Assembly (NCBI RefSeq): GCF_002902965.1
Contig: NZ_CP026110.1
Span: forward strand, 1-64,000
From: Paraburkholderia hospita
GTDB taxonomy: Bacteria > Pseudomonadota > Gammaproteobacteria > Burkholderiales > Burkholderiaceae
Direction of reading: 5' to 3'
Length of the DNA stretch: 64,000 nucleotides
Both the position numbers and the translations under genes were made by a program. Below are positions 6,672 through 15,914 of the stretch, piece after piece. The stretch's first letter is position 1. Each line of letters begins with the position of its first letter. The notes beneath the pieces are model-generated. The model worked only from the letters and a program-made list of their open reading frames with translations, was not told the DNA's origin and ran no database searches.

Positions 6672-8455
6672 TCACTCCAATTCGAGCCCTGCAATGAGCG
6701 CGTCCAGGTCGATTTTGTTGTCGCTTTGAAAAGTGTAGTGCCCGTTCAAAAGGATATGCCGCCAGGCTGCCGGTGATATCTGCGTAAGCCGCGCCAGCGC
6801 CTTGGCGTTGCCACTGGCCTCCCATTTCGTCAGTAGATGCGACAGAATCGCCGAGTTGTAAAAAATGATGACGTTGGCGATCAGCCGGGCGCACTGGTTG
6901 CTGATCTCGATTTCGATGTCGGTGCGGCCGGTCAATTCCTTCTTGCCGCCGACCTGGGCGATGGTCGAACGAAGCTGATGGTAAGACTCGAGGCGGTTTT
7001 GGGAGCGATGCACGTTTCGCTCGAGCTGCGGGTCGCGCAGGTAACGCAACGTGTAGATGGTACGAATGAGCTTATCGAACTCAAAAATCGCGCGACGTGT
7101 CGGGTTTTCCTGCGAGTACGTACATAGTTTGCGGATCAGCGAGCCCTGCGTGATCTCTTTGAGGCCCAGCGTGGCGACGATCTGATCGATATTTGTCTTC
7201 TCACTGGTGATGAGCTGCCGATCGATTTGTCCGATCGGCTGAATCAGGCATTTCTCGTACAGCGCCGGGTCGTCGATACAATACAATTCCTGCAACTGGT
7301 CATCGAGGTTTGTGAAGCGAGGCTCGAAGCGCAACCCGAACCAATACAGGATAGCGAAGTTGGCTTTGTTGATGCTGTGCATGTCGCCGGTGATCGCAGT
7401 CGGCACTATATCCGACGTGTTGCGATACCAGATGTCGAACACGTGATGCGCCTCGTACTCGTGCGCGCCGATTAGGTAGCCGTTCAACGGGACATGATTG
7501 CACAGCAGCGTGTAGGCGACGACGCCTTTGCCTCGTCCGAAGTATTTGCGCGAGTAACGCGCCTTCACGGTCGGTCGCTCGACGCCGAATTTCTGCCCAT
7601 CGACGGCGCTGTACAGCGCATCGAGATCGAACGAGTAGTACGGGAAGATCGGCAGCGCGGCGATGGCGTTGCTGATGCAGTCGTTGGCCGCATGCAGCGT
7701 CGCCTGACGCAGATACTGCTGGTAGGTGCTATCCAGAACGTGGTACGGAATGTCGCTGGTGCGCGCCATGACATGGTTGCCATGGTTCATTGCCTGAGCG
7801 ATGATAACCGCCATCAGGCTATCGGCGTCCGCTACCTTCTTCGCGTAGCGCGGCTGCAATGGCGTCAGCGCCGACAGGAACTGGCACTGGCCGTTGACGA
7901 AGCGGAACACGTCGGCAACATCGCAGAATGGCAGTTGCTCGTAGAATGCCTGCTCACGCACCTTCTGGTTCTCGGTTTTCGGTTTGCGCCAAATCAGCTT
8001 CTGCGTATCCTTGTCGTATTCCAGGTGCGTAAGCTTGCCCTGTTTCAGCTCTCGGTTGAAGGCCAGCCATTGTGCATGCAACTCGGCCGCTAACGCATCG
8101 AGTTGGGCATCGATTGGCTGCTGCAGGAACGGGATCTCCATCTGCGCCAGCGCGTCGGCCTTCTCGTTCATCGAAACAAGCTCGTCGGAGAAGTGACGAT
8201 GTTGCAGACTGTCGTCGAGATAGATCTCTCCCGACTGGAAGCGCTTCCGGATCTGGCGGTACAACCAGAATTCGTAGCGATCGGCGTGCAAACCGGTCGG
8301 CTGACCATCAGCGCCGAAGATCAGCAGGTACGGTCGCAGGCGCTTCGGCAGCGTGGCCGCGGGACATTCGGCGAGCGGTCGTTGTGACAGGCGCTGCTGT
8401 TTGGCGAAGGCCCCCTTGACCCAAGCCAGCGCCGCGAGCCACGGGTTGTCTGGGG
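6672..8455 (-). pseudogene. tnpA: tnpA 3' fragment (left copy)
   Basis: The last 594 codons or so of the Tn3-family transposase, identical to the same part of the intact gene at 32048-35074. It is cut at 8455, where an IclR gene fragment is joined. It keeps the C-terminal motifs but lacks the N-terminal DNA-binding part, so it is not expected to be active. Confidence 0.92.
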
Positions 8456-9034
8456 CGCTTCGCGAATCAGCGCCGGAATATTGACTTGAACACCGTCAGC
8501 CGCCTCCGCGTTCGCGGCAGAGGCGATCCGTTCGATGTCCTCGTCGCGTTCGTTCGCCAGCAAGACCTTGCCGGCCGCCGACCTGCAGACTGGACGCAGG
8601 ACGCCTGGCGGAAACCACAGCGCGTTGGTCTTCAAGCTCGGCAACAGCGACAGGATGAAGCGCACGTGAATGCCTTGGCGCAGTCCGACCATGACGCCGG
8701 CCTTCGTGCGCATCGCGAGGGCCTTCATGTCGGTCACGAAACTGTTCTTCGCGAAGAACGCCTCGTGCTGCCAGGCGCCCAGCAGCATGACGCGCAGCGT
8801 GGGACGGAAGAGGTGGTCTTTCTCGGAGAACGTGAGGTAGCCCATCGTCTCCAGGCTGCCAACCAGCATCGAGGTGCTGGATTGGGGATAGTCCAGCGCC
8901 GCCGCAATCTCGGTGATGGTGGCGCCCTTCTGCCTCGCGGCGAAGTACTCGAGGATCTCGATCGCCCGGAATGCCGACTTGACCGGCTTGGGCGATGAAT
9001 CAAGGGTTTCTTCGCGCTTCGTCATCACATTCAT
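8456..9034 (-). pseudogene. IclR-family regulator, truncated at its 3' end
   Basis: Starts with MNVMTKREE. A winged-helix DNA-binding region follows (SAFRAIEILEYFAARQKGATITEIAAALDYPQSSTSMLVGSLETMGYL, roughly residues 20-68), then the beginning of the effector-binding domain. The gene is cut after about 192 codons at the transposon junction; a full protein would be about 250 residues. It is divergent from the Rieske gene and was probably its regulator. The fused tail reads into tnpA antisense, so effector binding is probably lost. Confidence 0.85.
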
Positions 9035-9099
9035 GATGCCACTGGAAGGTGCTCGCCCTACGCTCAGCGCACGGTCCGCAAACGAAGGAGAACTAGACC

Positions 9100-10176
9100 A
9101 TGTATCCCAAGAATTTCTGGTACGTCGGGGCGATGAAGCACGAGGTGGGGCGGCAGCTGCTGGCGAGAACCCTGCTGGAACAGCCCGTCGTCTTCTTCCG
9201 TCGCAATGACGGCAGTGTCGCCGCGCTGGCCGATCGTTGCAGCCACCGTCGCGTCTCGCTTTCCCTGGGGCGCCTGATCGGCGACGAAGTCCAGTGCGGC
9301 TATCACGGGTTGACCTTTGCCGGCGACGGTTCGTGCACGAGCATTCCCGGTCAGTCTCGCGTCCCACCGAGCGCCTGCGTGCGCTCCTATCCGGTGGTCG
9401 AGCGCGACGGATTCGTCTGGATCTGGCCGGGCGATCCGGCGCTCGCAAACGAAACGCTGGTGCCCGACTACGCGGAGATCTGCAGCTCCGGACGCTACGT
9501 CGGGCGGCCCGCCGAAGCCCTGCTCGTCGAGGCGCCCTTTTTGTTCAACATCGAGAACGTGCTGGACCTGTCGCATGTGACCTACGCCCATCCAGAGACC
9601 GTCGGCACGCCCGAAGTGGCGCTCACGCGCCCGACCGTCGACGTCAGCGAAGCCAAGGTCCAGGTGACACGCAACTGGGACAAGGCGTCCACCGGACCCT
9701 CGTTCAAGAACCTGTTCGGATGGGACTTCGTCAAGAACAGCCAACGCATCAGCTTCTGGCCCGGCGCCAACATGCTGCTGGAGATCGAGGTCGAACCGGT
9801 CGGCAACAACGACCCGACGCAGATCAAGCGGCTTCGGGTGCCGGGGCCCTGTACCCCCTCCACATCGACCACGCATTTCAAGTTCTCCGCGCTCTATCGC
9901 GACTTCCTGCCGGACAACGAGGCGCTGACCGTCGGCATGTTCGAGCAGTTCCGCAAGACCGTGATGGAAGACAAGGTGCTCATGGAGAACCAGCAGAGAA
10001 ACTGGGCACTCGACGGCGTGGAAGTCATTCGCAGGATCGAGCCGTCCAGCAGCGGCGGAATGATGGATATCGCGGTGGATCACGCGCCGCTCGCCGCACG
10101 CCGTTGGCTTCAGCGGCTGGCGATGGCGGAACGGAGTGCGCCAGAAATCAAGGCCCCAGGCGTGTTGCAAGGCTAG
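9100..10176 (+). CDS. Rieske aromatic oxygenase, VanA/demethylase-like
   Basis: A 358-residue oxygenase with an AAGGAG ribosome site. The Rieske [2Fe-2S] ligands C47-x-H49 and C66-x2-H69 are 16 residues apart, as in the family. The mononuclear iron site is N153-x2-D156-x2-H159-x4-H164. Length and order fit vanillate or dicamba O-demethylase-type oxygenases rather than two-subunit dioxygenases. Such enzymes need a reductase, and none is encoded nearby. Substrate unknown; an aryl ether or aryl carboxylate is likely from context. It converges on the OB-fold gene with a 4-bp overlap of the stops. Confidence 0.85.
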   Translation: MYPKNFWYVGAMKHEVGRQLLARTLLEQPVVFFRRNDGSVAALADRCSHRRVSLSLGRLIGDEVQCGYHGLTFAGDGSCTSIPGQSRVPPSACVRSYPVVERDGFVWIWPGDPALANETLVPDYAEICSSGRYVGRPAEALLVEAPFLFNIENVLDLSHVTYAHPETVGTPEVALTRPTVDVSEAKVQVTRNWDKASTGPSFKNLFGWDFVKNSQRISFWPGANMLLEIEVEPVGNNDPTQIKRLRVPGPCTPSTSTTHFKFSALYRDFLPDNEALTVGMFEQFRKTVMEDKVLMENQQRNWALDGVEVIRRIEPSSSGGMMDIAVDHAPLAARRWLQRLAMAERSAPEIKAPGVLQG

Positions 10177-10613
10177 GGTGCCTTTCCGTTGGGCCCGCCT
10201 GAATGCGCGGCGATGGTGAAGGCGGGCCACTGCCATCCGTCGGGGAGCGAGATCCAGGCGACCCGAACGGCCAGGCCCACGCGCAATCGCGCGGGATCGC
10301 AGTCGACCAGCCAGCTGAGGATTCGCGCGCCTTCGACCAGGTCGATCCATGCGTGCATGCGGGGGGCGTCGGCCGCCGCAGGGGTGTTCATGCGATCGAC
10401 GGTCCAGCTTGCCAACACCCCGTCGCCGCTGACCTCGCGCCACGCCAGACGACGGCGCCCGGTGTAGACGCTGCCAGGCCGCGGATAGGCCTGCCACCGT
10501 CCTGTTTGCGTGCAGAACTGGACCAGCAGCCGGCGCTCGCGCGTGGCCGCCCAGAACGCCGCGGTGTCCATGTAGTGGCCGATGGCCACAGTCGAAGTTC
10601 GAAGACCGCTCAT
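10173..10613 (-). CDS. OB-fold (DUF35-type) partner of a thiolase-like enzyme
   Basis: A 146-residue protein resembling DUF35 OB-fold proteins, which form complexes with thiolase-like enzymes and bind acyl-CoA. Residues such as FCTQTGRWQAYPRP match the linker that usually carries a zinc ribbon, but only one of the cysteines is present, so zinc binding is doubtful. Its ATG overlaps the thiolase-like stop by 4 bp, supporting a complex of the two products. Confidence 0.8.
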   Translation of the reverse strand: MSGLRTSTVAIGHYMDTAAFWAATRERRLLVQFCTQTGRWQAYPRPGSVYTGRRRLAWREVSGDGVLASWTVDRMNTPAAADAPRMHAWIDLVEGARILSWLVDCDPARLRVGLAVRVAWISLPDGWQWPAFTIAAHSGGPNGKAP

Positions 10614-11776
10614 CGGTCCAGCACGAGCGCGCTGCTCATCATCCAGGCCCGGCCATAGGCGAGGCCGCCGATGCCCGTGACCAGCGCATTGCGCGGATCT
10701 TCGACCTGGGTTGCGCCGCCTTCGCCGAAGAGCTGGCGCACCGCCTCCACCAGGCCCAGTCCGCCGGCAGCCAAGCCTGGTTGACCCGCGGAGAGTTGGC
10801 CCCCGCCCGTGTTCAGCGGCAAGCCGCCGCTGAATCTTAGATCGGTCTTCTCGATGAAGGCGGCGCCCTCGCCCCGGCCGCAAAACCCCATGTGCTCCAG
10901 CTGCATCAGGACGGCGATGGTGAAGTCGTCGTACAGCTGCAGCATGTCGATCTCCTGCACGGTCAGGCCGGCCTGGCGCAGCGCGCGCGGACCGGCCTGG
11001 ACGAAGCCCGACGCGAGCAGGTCGGGCGGCTGTTCCTGCACATCGTGGTTCGTGCGTTCGGCGTAGCCGGCCAGCCGCGCGCATTTGGACAATCCCATCG
11101 CGGACGCCGTCTCGGCCCGCATCATCAGGACGCCGTTCGCGCCGTCGCAGAACATCACGCTGTCGAGCAGGCGCAGCGGATCGGAGACCTTGCGCGACTT
11201 CAGGTAGTCGTCGAGGGCAAGCGGTCTTCGCAGCTTTTCGCATGCGCGCTCGTTCTCCAACGCGTGCCCGCGCTGTGTGAGCACGATCTTCCCCAGCGCG
11301 GCATCGAGCGCACCGTAGCGCTGTTCATAGGCGTTGTGCAGCAGCGCAAAGAAGCCGGGCGGGCGCGTCATGCCGGTCGGCGCGATGAACTCGTCGTGGT
11401 AGCCGCGGAACTCGGCGGCAAAGTGGGTGCTGGGAGCGTCGGCGCCCAGCACGAGCGCCACCTTGCAGTGCCCGTCGCGCAGCGCCGAAGCCGTTGCGGC
11501 CACGGCGGACAACATCGCGCAGCCGCCCGTGGTGCCGGTCGCCAGCCAGTCGAGCGCCAGTCCCAGCGCGTCCGACATGAAGGCCGCATGGAAGGGATTG
11601 CTGCCCTCGCTCAGCGCGGCCGTGACCGCCAGCCCGTCGATATCGGCGGGCGCGATGCCGTACTTGCGTGCGAGCTCGTCCAGGACGTCCGCCGCCAGGT
11701 CGTAGGCACTTCGACCCGACCCGAAGACAACGGGTGTTTCGGCATAGCCGCCGATGACGATGTCGGATGCCGCCAT
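10610..11776 (-). CDS. Thiolase-superfamily protein (SCP-x/aldolase-like)
   Basis: A 388-residue thiolase-fold protein; start taken at MAASDIVIGG. It has the GADAPSTHF-type core and the C-terminal NTGGGQLSAGQPG stretch of SCP-x-like thiolases, where a canonical thiolase has NTHGG. A cysteine occurs at the nucleophile position region (TGGCAMLS). Loss of the histidine and the DUF35 partner make either thiolysis or a retro-aldol reaction (as in steroid side-chain aldolases) possible. Third gene of the tfdA operon. Confidence 0.85.
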   Translation of the reverse strand: MAASDIVIGGYAETPVVFGSGRSAYDLAADVLDELARKYGIAPADIDGLAVTAALSEGSNPFHAAFMSDALGLALDWLATGTTGGCAMLSAVAATASALRDGHCKVALVLGADAPSTHFAAEFRGYHDEFIAPTGMTRPPGFFALLHNAYEQRYGALDAALGKIVLTQRGHALENERACEKLRRPLALDDYLKSRKVSDPLRLLDSVMFCDGANGVLMMRAETASAMGLSKCARLAGYAERTNHDVQEQPPDLLASGFVQAGPRALRQAGLTVQEIDMLQLYDDFTIAVLMQLEHMGFCGRGEGAAFIEKTDLRFSGGLPLNTGGGQLSAGQPGLAAGGLGLVEAVRQLFGEGGATQVEDPRNALVTGIGGLAYGRAWMMSSALVLDR

Positions 11777-11781
11777 CCGGC

Positions 11782-13323
11782 CTACGCTGCCGCCGACGAT
11801 GGCGCGATGCTGTCGATGTACTGCTGCTTGAGCTTGCGGCGCGCAATCTTGCCGCTGTCTTCGCGCGGCAGCACCGGCATGCTCAGCAAGAACCTGGGGC
11901 AACGCAGGCCTCCCAGTCTGTTCTTGAGCGTGGCCCGCATCGTTTCGAGGTCGACGCGCGCGCCGGCGTGCGGCTCGACCACGAGGACCAGGACTTCGCC
12001 GAGGTCCCGGTCGGCGATGCCGAAAGCGACGCAATCGCGCACCTCCGGCAACTTCATCGCTTCCTCTTCGAGTTCCGCCGGAAGTATGTTCACGCCGCCG
12101 GAGATCACCATGTCCTTCTTGCGATCGCTGATCCACAGGAAGCCGTCCGCATCCAGATGCCCGACGTCGCCGAGCGTGATCCACTCGCCGCGTCGAAGCT
12201 CCGTCAATGCCTCGGGCCGATTGTGGTAGGTCACCAGATCGGCAACGTCGGCGTGAACGAGGATCTCGCCCTTGTCGCCGATGGGCACCGGATGTCCTTC
12301 GTCATCGACGATGGCGATGCGGACGCCCTCGGGCGCCTTGCCGACGGTGCCTGGGTGCGACAGCCATTCCTCGGACGTGCAGGTCGCGATCACGCCGATC
12401 TCGGTGCCGGCGTAGTACTCGATGATGACCGGGCCCCACCAGTCGATCATGGCCTGCTTGACATCGCGCGGGCACATGGCCGCCCCATGCGTCACGGCGC
12501 TCAGCGTCGACGTATCGAAAGCGGCTCTGCGCGCCGGCGGGAGGTCGAGCAGCCGGCTGAACATCGTGGGCACCACATGCATGTGGCTCAGGCGATGGCG
12601 CTCGACCAGGTCGAGAAGATCATCCGCGTCGAAGCGCGGCTGAAGCACCAGGACTTCGCCGAAGCGCAAGCTGTTGAGCGCATAGACATAGGGTGCCGAG
12701 TGGTAGAGCGGCCCCGTCAGCACGGCCCGGATCGGCCGAATCTCTTGCCCGTGCGCCAGACGAACCCTCAGGCCGAACTTCGCCGCGAGCTCGGGCGTGC
12801 CGTTGGCGCGCTGCACGCCCTTCGGGCGGCCCGTCGTGCCGGAGGTATAGAGCAGACTGGCCGGCGCCGCGACCGGCAAGGCCGTCGAAGGCTCCGATGC
12901 CTGGAGCCAGCCTTCATAGTCGACCGTGCCCGGGTTCGCCGTGCACGACGCATCGGACAGCCGATAGGCCTGCCGGATCTCGGGCGGCGACGCGGCTTCC
13001 AGCACCTTGCAGGCCTCGGGCACCGCGGATGCAACGCCCTTGAGCAGATCGGTGTGCGCGACGAGCACACGCGCTTTGCAGTCCTCGAGGATGAAGGCGA
13101 TCTCGTCCCGGTTCGCATGCCAGTTCAAAGGCACCGCAACGATGCCGGCGCGGTTCGCGGCCAGCGTCATTTCGAGCACCGGAAAGTCATTGCGCATGAG
13201 GATGGCGACGACATCACCGGGCCTCAATCCCCATGCCGCCAGGCCGCCCGCCGCTCGAAGGACGCGCTGCGCCAAGGTGTCGCCGTCCAGGCTACGGCTG
13301 CCGCTGATCAGGGTTGCGTACAT
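11782..13323 (-). CDS. Acyl/aryl-CoA ligase (AMP-forming)
   Basis: A 513-residue adenylate-forming enzyme of normal family length. The P-loop LLYTSGTTGRPKGV is near residue 160, EYYAGTEIG near 305 is the adenine-binding motif, GDVGHLDADGFLWISDRKKDM near 395 is the hinge region, and the catalytic lysine lies in DSGKIARRKL near the end. It would activate a carboxylic acid to its CoA ester. It starts 42 bp after tfdA, on the same strand, and is followed after 5 bp by the thiolase-like gene. Confidence 0.92.
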   Translation of the reverse strand: MYATLISGSRSLDGDTLAQRVLRAAGGLAAWGLRPGDVVAILMRNDFPVLEMTLAANRAGIVAVPLNWHANRDEIAFILEDCKARVLVAHTDLLKGVASAVPEACKVLEAASPPEIRQAYRLSDASCTANPGTVDYEGWLQASEPSTALPVAAPASLLYTSGTTGRPKGVQRANGTPELAAKFGLRVRLAHGQEIRPIRAVLTGPLYHSAPYVYALNSLRFGEVLVLQPRFDADDLLDLVERHRLSHMHVVPTMFSRLLDLPPARRAAFDTSTLSAVTHGAAMCPRDVKQAMIDWWGPVIIEYYAGTEIGVIATCTSEEWLSHPGTVGKAPEGVRIAIVDDEGHPVPIGDKGEILVHADVADLVTYHNRPEALTELRRGEWITLGDVGHLDADGFLWISDRKKDMVISGGVNILPAELEEEAMKLPEVRDCVAFGIADRDLGEVLVLVVEPHAGARVDLETMRATLKNRLGGLRCPRFLLSMPVLPREDSGKIARRKLKQQYIDSIAPSSAAA

Positions 13324-13365
13324 CTTGTGGGGCCTTCGCGAAAAGGGCGTGCGCCATGGCGTGCG

Positions 13366-14229
13366 CTAGACGACGGCATCGTCCAGGGTGGTCGCCCGGC
13401 GCAGCTCACGCCTGGCCGAGATGTCGTACCTGCGTCCGCGGTGAAGAACGCAGCGGTTGTCCCACATCACCAGATCTCCCACGTTCCAGCGATGCCGGTA
13501 CACGAATTCCCGCTGTGTCGCGTGCTCGAGAAGCTCCGCAAGCAGCATCCGGCCTTCGGCCACCGGAAGGCCTTCGACGTGGCTCGCGTGCGCGCCGATG
13601 AAGAGAAACTTGCGCCCGGAGCCGGCGTGGGTTCGAACCAGCGGCCAGTTGACCGGCGGCATGGCATTGCGTTGCGCTTCCGAATAGTCGGTGTCGCCGA
13701 GCAGGAAGCGGGAGTTCAGTGCGTAGTGCTCGGCACGCAGCCCTTCCAACTCGGATTGGAGGTCCCGAGGCAGCGCGTCGTATGCCGCACGCATGTCGCA
13801 GAACTCGGTGTCGCCGCCCGACGGCGGAACCACCACCGCGGAGAGCATCGAGTAGCGGGCAGCAGGTTGCTGAAAGGAGCTGTCGCTGTGCCAGAGCTGG
13901 TTCGCGAAGTTCCCGACCACCTCGCGCGCATCGCGTTGCGCGACCTTGCCGTCGAGACTGACGTTCGAGATGTCCGCCAACTCCGCGTACTTGAATCTCG
14001 AAGGTCTTTGATTGACCTTGATGAAACCGCCTTCGAGTGGCCCGAAATTGCGCGCGAAGGCGATCTGCTGATCCTGACTCAGGGGCTGCCCCCGGAACAC
14101 CAGCACCGACTTCTCGTCCATTAGCCGTTCGATCTCTCGGACCTCGGTCGAACCCAAGGCCTCTCGAAGGTCGATGTCTTCGACCCCTGCGGCGAAAAGA
14201 GGATGAAGGGGATTTGCGACGACGCTCAC
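13366..14229 (-). CDS. tfdA: 2,4-D/2-oxoglutarate dioxygenase TfdA
   Basis: A 287-residue Fe(II)/2-oxoglutarate dioxygenase, the length of known TfdA proteins. The iron ligands H114, D116 and H263 are present, and R273/R274 follow for 2-oxoglutarate binding. It cleaves 2,4-D to 2,4-dichlorophenol and glyoxylate, the first step of the pathway. It is divergent from tfdR, with an ATAC-N7-GTAT box between them, and it leads an operon with CoA-ligase, thiolase-like and OB-fold genes, which is unusual. From memory the sequence is very close to the pJP4 enzyme. Confidence 0.97.
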   Translation of the reverse strand: MSVVANPLHPLFAAGVEDIDLREALGSTEVREIERLMDEKSVLVFRGQPLSQDQQIAFARNFGPLEGGFIKVNQRPSRFKYAELADISNVSLDGKVAQRDAREVVGNFANQLWHSDSSFQQPAARYSMLSAVVVPPSGGDTEFCDMRAAYDALPRDLQSELEGLRAEHYALNSRFLLGDTDYSEAQRNAMPPVNWPLVRTHAGSGRKFLFIGAHASHVEGLPVAEGRMLLAELLEHATQREFVYRHRWNVGDLVMWDNRCVLHRGRRYDISARRELRRATTLDDAVV

Positions 14230-14380
14230 TTTTTTGCTCCTTTTCTAAGAGACTGTTTCAAAAAGACGGCTCAGCGCGCCTGAAGATGTTCCAGCAGACG
14301 AGAGAGCAGCCGAGTTTTATCATGGCGGTAGTCTAGAAATGCCGGGCCATATGGTCTAATACCTTCCATCAGCGCGAGCG

Positions 14381-14395
14381 ATACGGGATCGGTAT
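14381..14395. promoter_or_regulatory. LysR-type binding site between tfdA and tfdR
   Basis: ATAC-N7-GTAT (ATACGGGATCGGTAT), the recognition motif of the CatR/ClcR/TfdR group of regulators, 40 bp before the tfdR start. It suits autoregulation of tfdR and control of tfdA. A second half-site region (CCATATGGTCTAATACC) lies just upstream. Confidence 0.75.
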
Positions 14396-14434
14396 GGCTC
14401 TCCGGCAGCCGGAGCCAGCCACCAGGAGTGAAGA

Positions 14435-15322
14435 ATGGAGTTTCGACAGCTTCGCTATTTCGTTGCTGCCGCGGAGGAGGGCAACGTCGGTGCCGCCGCG
14501 CGGCGGCTGCATATTTCCCAGCCCCCGGTCACGCGACAGATTCACGCGCTCGAACAGCATCTGGGCGTGTTGTTGTTCGAGCGCAGCGCGCGCGGCGTGC
14601 AGCTCACGCCCGCCGGGGCCGCGTTTCTCGAAGATGCACGGCGCATGCTCGAACTGGGTCGGACTTCCGTGGACCGGTCCCGCGCCGCCAGCCGGGGCGA
14701 GATCGGCCAACTCGATATCGGCTACCTCGGCACGGCGATCTACCAGACCGTCCCGGCATTGCTCCATGCGTTCACGCAGGCGGTCCCGGGGGCGACGCTG
14801 TCTCTGGCCCTGATGCCCAAGGTGCGGCAGATCGAGGCCCTGCGTGCCGGCACCATCCATCTCGGTGTCGGCCGCTTCTACCCCCAGGAGCCTGGAATCA
14901 CGGTGGAGCACCTGCACTACGAACGGCTGTATATCGCAGCGGGTTCGAGCATTGCGCGCCAGCTGAGACAGGATCCGACGCTGCTGCGGCTCAAGAGCGA
15001 GTCCCTCGTTCTTTTCCCCAAGGAGGGGAGGCCGAGTTTCGCTGACGAAGTGATCGCCTTGATGCGCCGGGCCGGGGTCGAGCCGCGCGTGACGGCGATT
15101 GTCGAAGATGTCAACGCGGCCCTCGGGCTCGTCGCGGCCGGCGCCGGCGTCACGCTGGTCCCGGCCTCGGTGGCCGCGATTCGGCGGCCCTTCGTCCGGA
15201 CGATGGAGATGGCCGATGCGAGCGCCAAGGTGCCGGTCAGCCTGACTTACCTGACCGACTCTCGCGTACCCGTGCTTCGCGCATTTCTCGATGTCGCAAG
15301 ACGCGGGAAAGGACAGAAATAG
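14435..15322 (+). CDS. tfdR: LysR-type regulator TfdR/TfdS
   Basis: A 295-residue LysR-type activator. The helix-turn-helix is at about residues 18-37 (NVGAAARRLHISQPPVTRQI) and the effector domain covers about 90-295. Proteins of this group respond to chloromuconates and activate chlorocatechol genes. A GGAGTG ribosome site precedes it. Its 3' part (from 15101) is duplicated in inverted orientation in the second LysR gene. By memory it matches the identical TfdR/TfdS pair of pJP4. Confidence 0.92.
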   Translation: MEFRQLRYFVAAAEEGNVGAAARRLHISQPPVTRQIHALEQHLGVLLFERSARGVQLTPAGAAFLEDARRMLELGRTSVDRSRAASRGEIGQLDIGYLGTAIYQTVPALLHAFTQAVPGATLSLALMPKVRQIEALRAGTIHLGVGRFYPQEPGITVEHLHYERLYIAAGSSIARQLRQDPTLLRLKSESLVLFPKEGRPSFADEVIALMRRAGVEPRVTAIVEDVNAALGLVAAGAGVTLVPASVAAIRRPFVRTMEMADASAKVPVSLTYLTDSRVPVLRAFLDVARRGKGQK

Positions 15323-15914
15323 CGCGGCTGGCTACGTGTACGATTTCGTGTTCGAACGCGAACTCCGTCAAGCAACTCGACCATCCATCGCCGCCGTCAG
15401 GCGCCAGCGCGAAGACGACTACCATCGAGATAGATCACCCGCCGCGTGGCGCCCGCAACGGGCCTCCTCGAAGGCGAATGCAACCCCGCTCCCCTCAGCA
15501 CGGCACATGGCCACCCAAGATCGAACCCAGGCGGCACGCAAGAAGACATCGGGCCCGGCCGCGGCCAAACCCGCCAGCGAATCGACGCTGTACGTGCAAT
15601 CGGTCGAGAAGGCGATGAAGGTGCTGATGGCCTTCGACGGCTCCAAGCGCCAGCTTTCGCTGTCCGAGATCTGCACGCTCACGCAGCTCGACCTGAGCGC
15701 CGGGCAGCGCTTCACTTTCACGCTCACGGCGCTCGGCTACCTCAACAAGGAATCGGAAAGCCGCAAGTACGAGCTCTCGCCGCGGCTGCTCGACTTCACC
15801 TACCATTACCTGGCGTCGAGCGACGTGGTGAACCGCGCCACGCCCTTTCTGCAGCAGCTCAGCCAGATGACGGAGGAGGTCTGCAACCTCACCGTGCTCG
15901 ACGGGCCGGACATC
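15101..15914 (+). repeat. 814-bp inverted duplication, copy 1
   Basis: Exact reverse-complement match, by reading, of 17142-17955. It contains the last 74 codons of tfdR, the intergenic region and the first 136 codons of an IclR gene. The arms are separated by 1227 bp and could invert by homologous recombination. Confidence 0.92.
15345..15362. promoter_or_regulatory. Near-perfect palindrome before the IclR gene
   Basis: TTCGTGTTCGAACGCGAA, 18 bp with a single mismatched pair, about 145 bp before the IclR start. It is a candidate IclR operator. The inverted copy is at 17694-17711. Confidence 0.45.

Larger units (their letters stand above)
5267..8455. repeat. Left direct repeat of the transposon end
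   Basis: Identical by reading to 25632-33831 once the mini-Tn5 and its 9-bp duplication are removed. Identity stops at 8455, inside tnpA, where catabolic DNA begins. Recombination between the two copies would delete 20,365 bp with all tfd genes. Confidence 0.9.

Noticed and set aside
9064..10497. A 477-codon reverse frame opposite the Rieske gene
   Set aside because: The forward frame has all Rieske and iron-site motifs; the reverse frame is a shadow.
10892..12229. A 445-codon forward frame across the thiolase-like gene
   Set aside because: Antisense shadow of a real gene with atypical composition and no ribosome site.
11767..14124. A 785-codon open frame on the forward strand across the CoA-ligase and tfdA genes
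   Set aside because: It is antisense to two well-supported genes, has an Arg/Ala-rich composition and no recognisable domain; long antisense frames are common in high-GC DNA.
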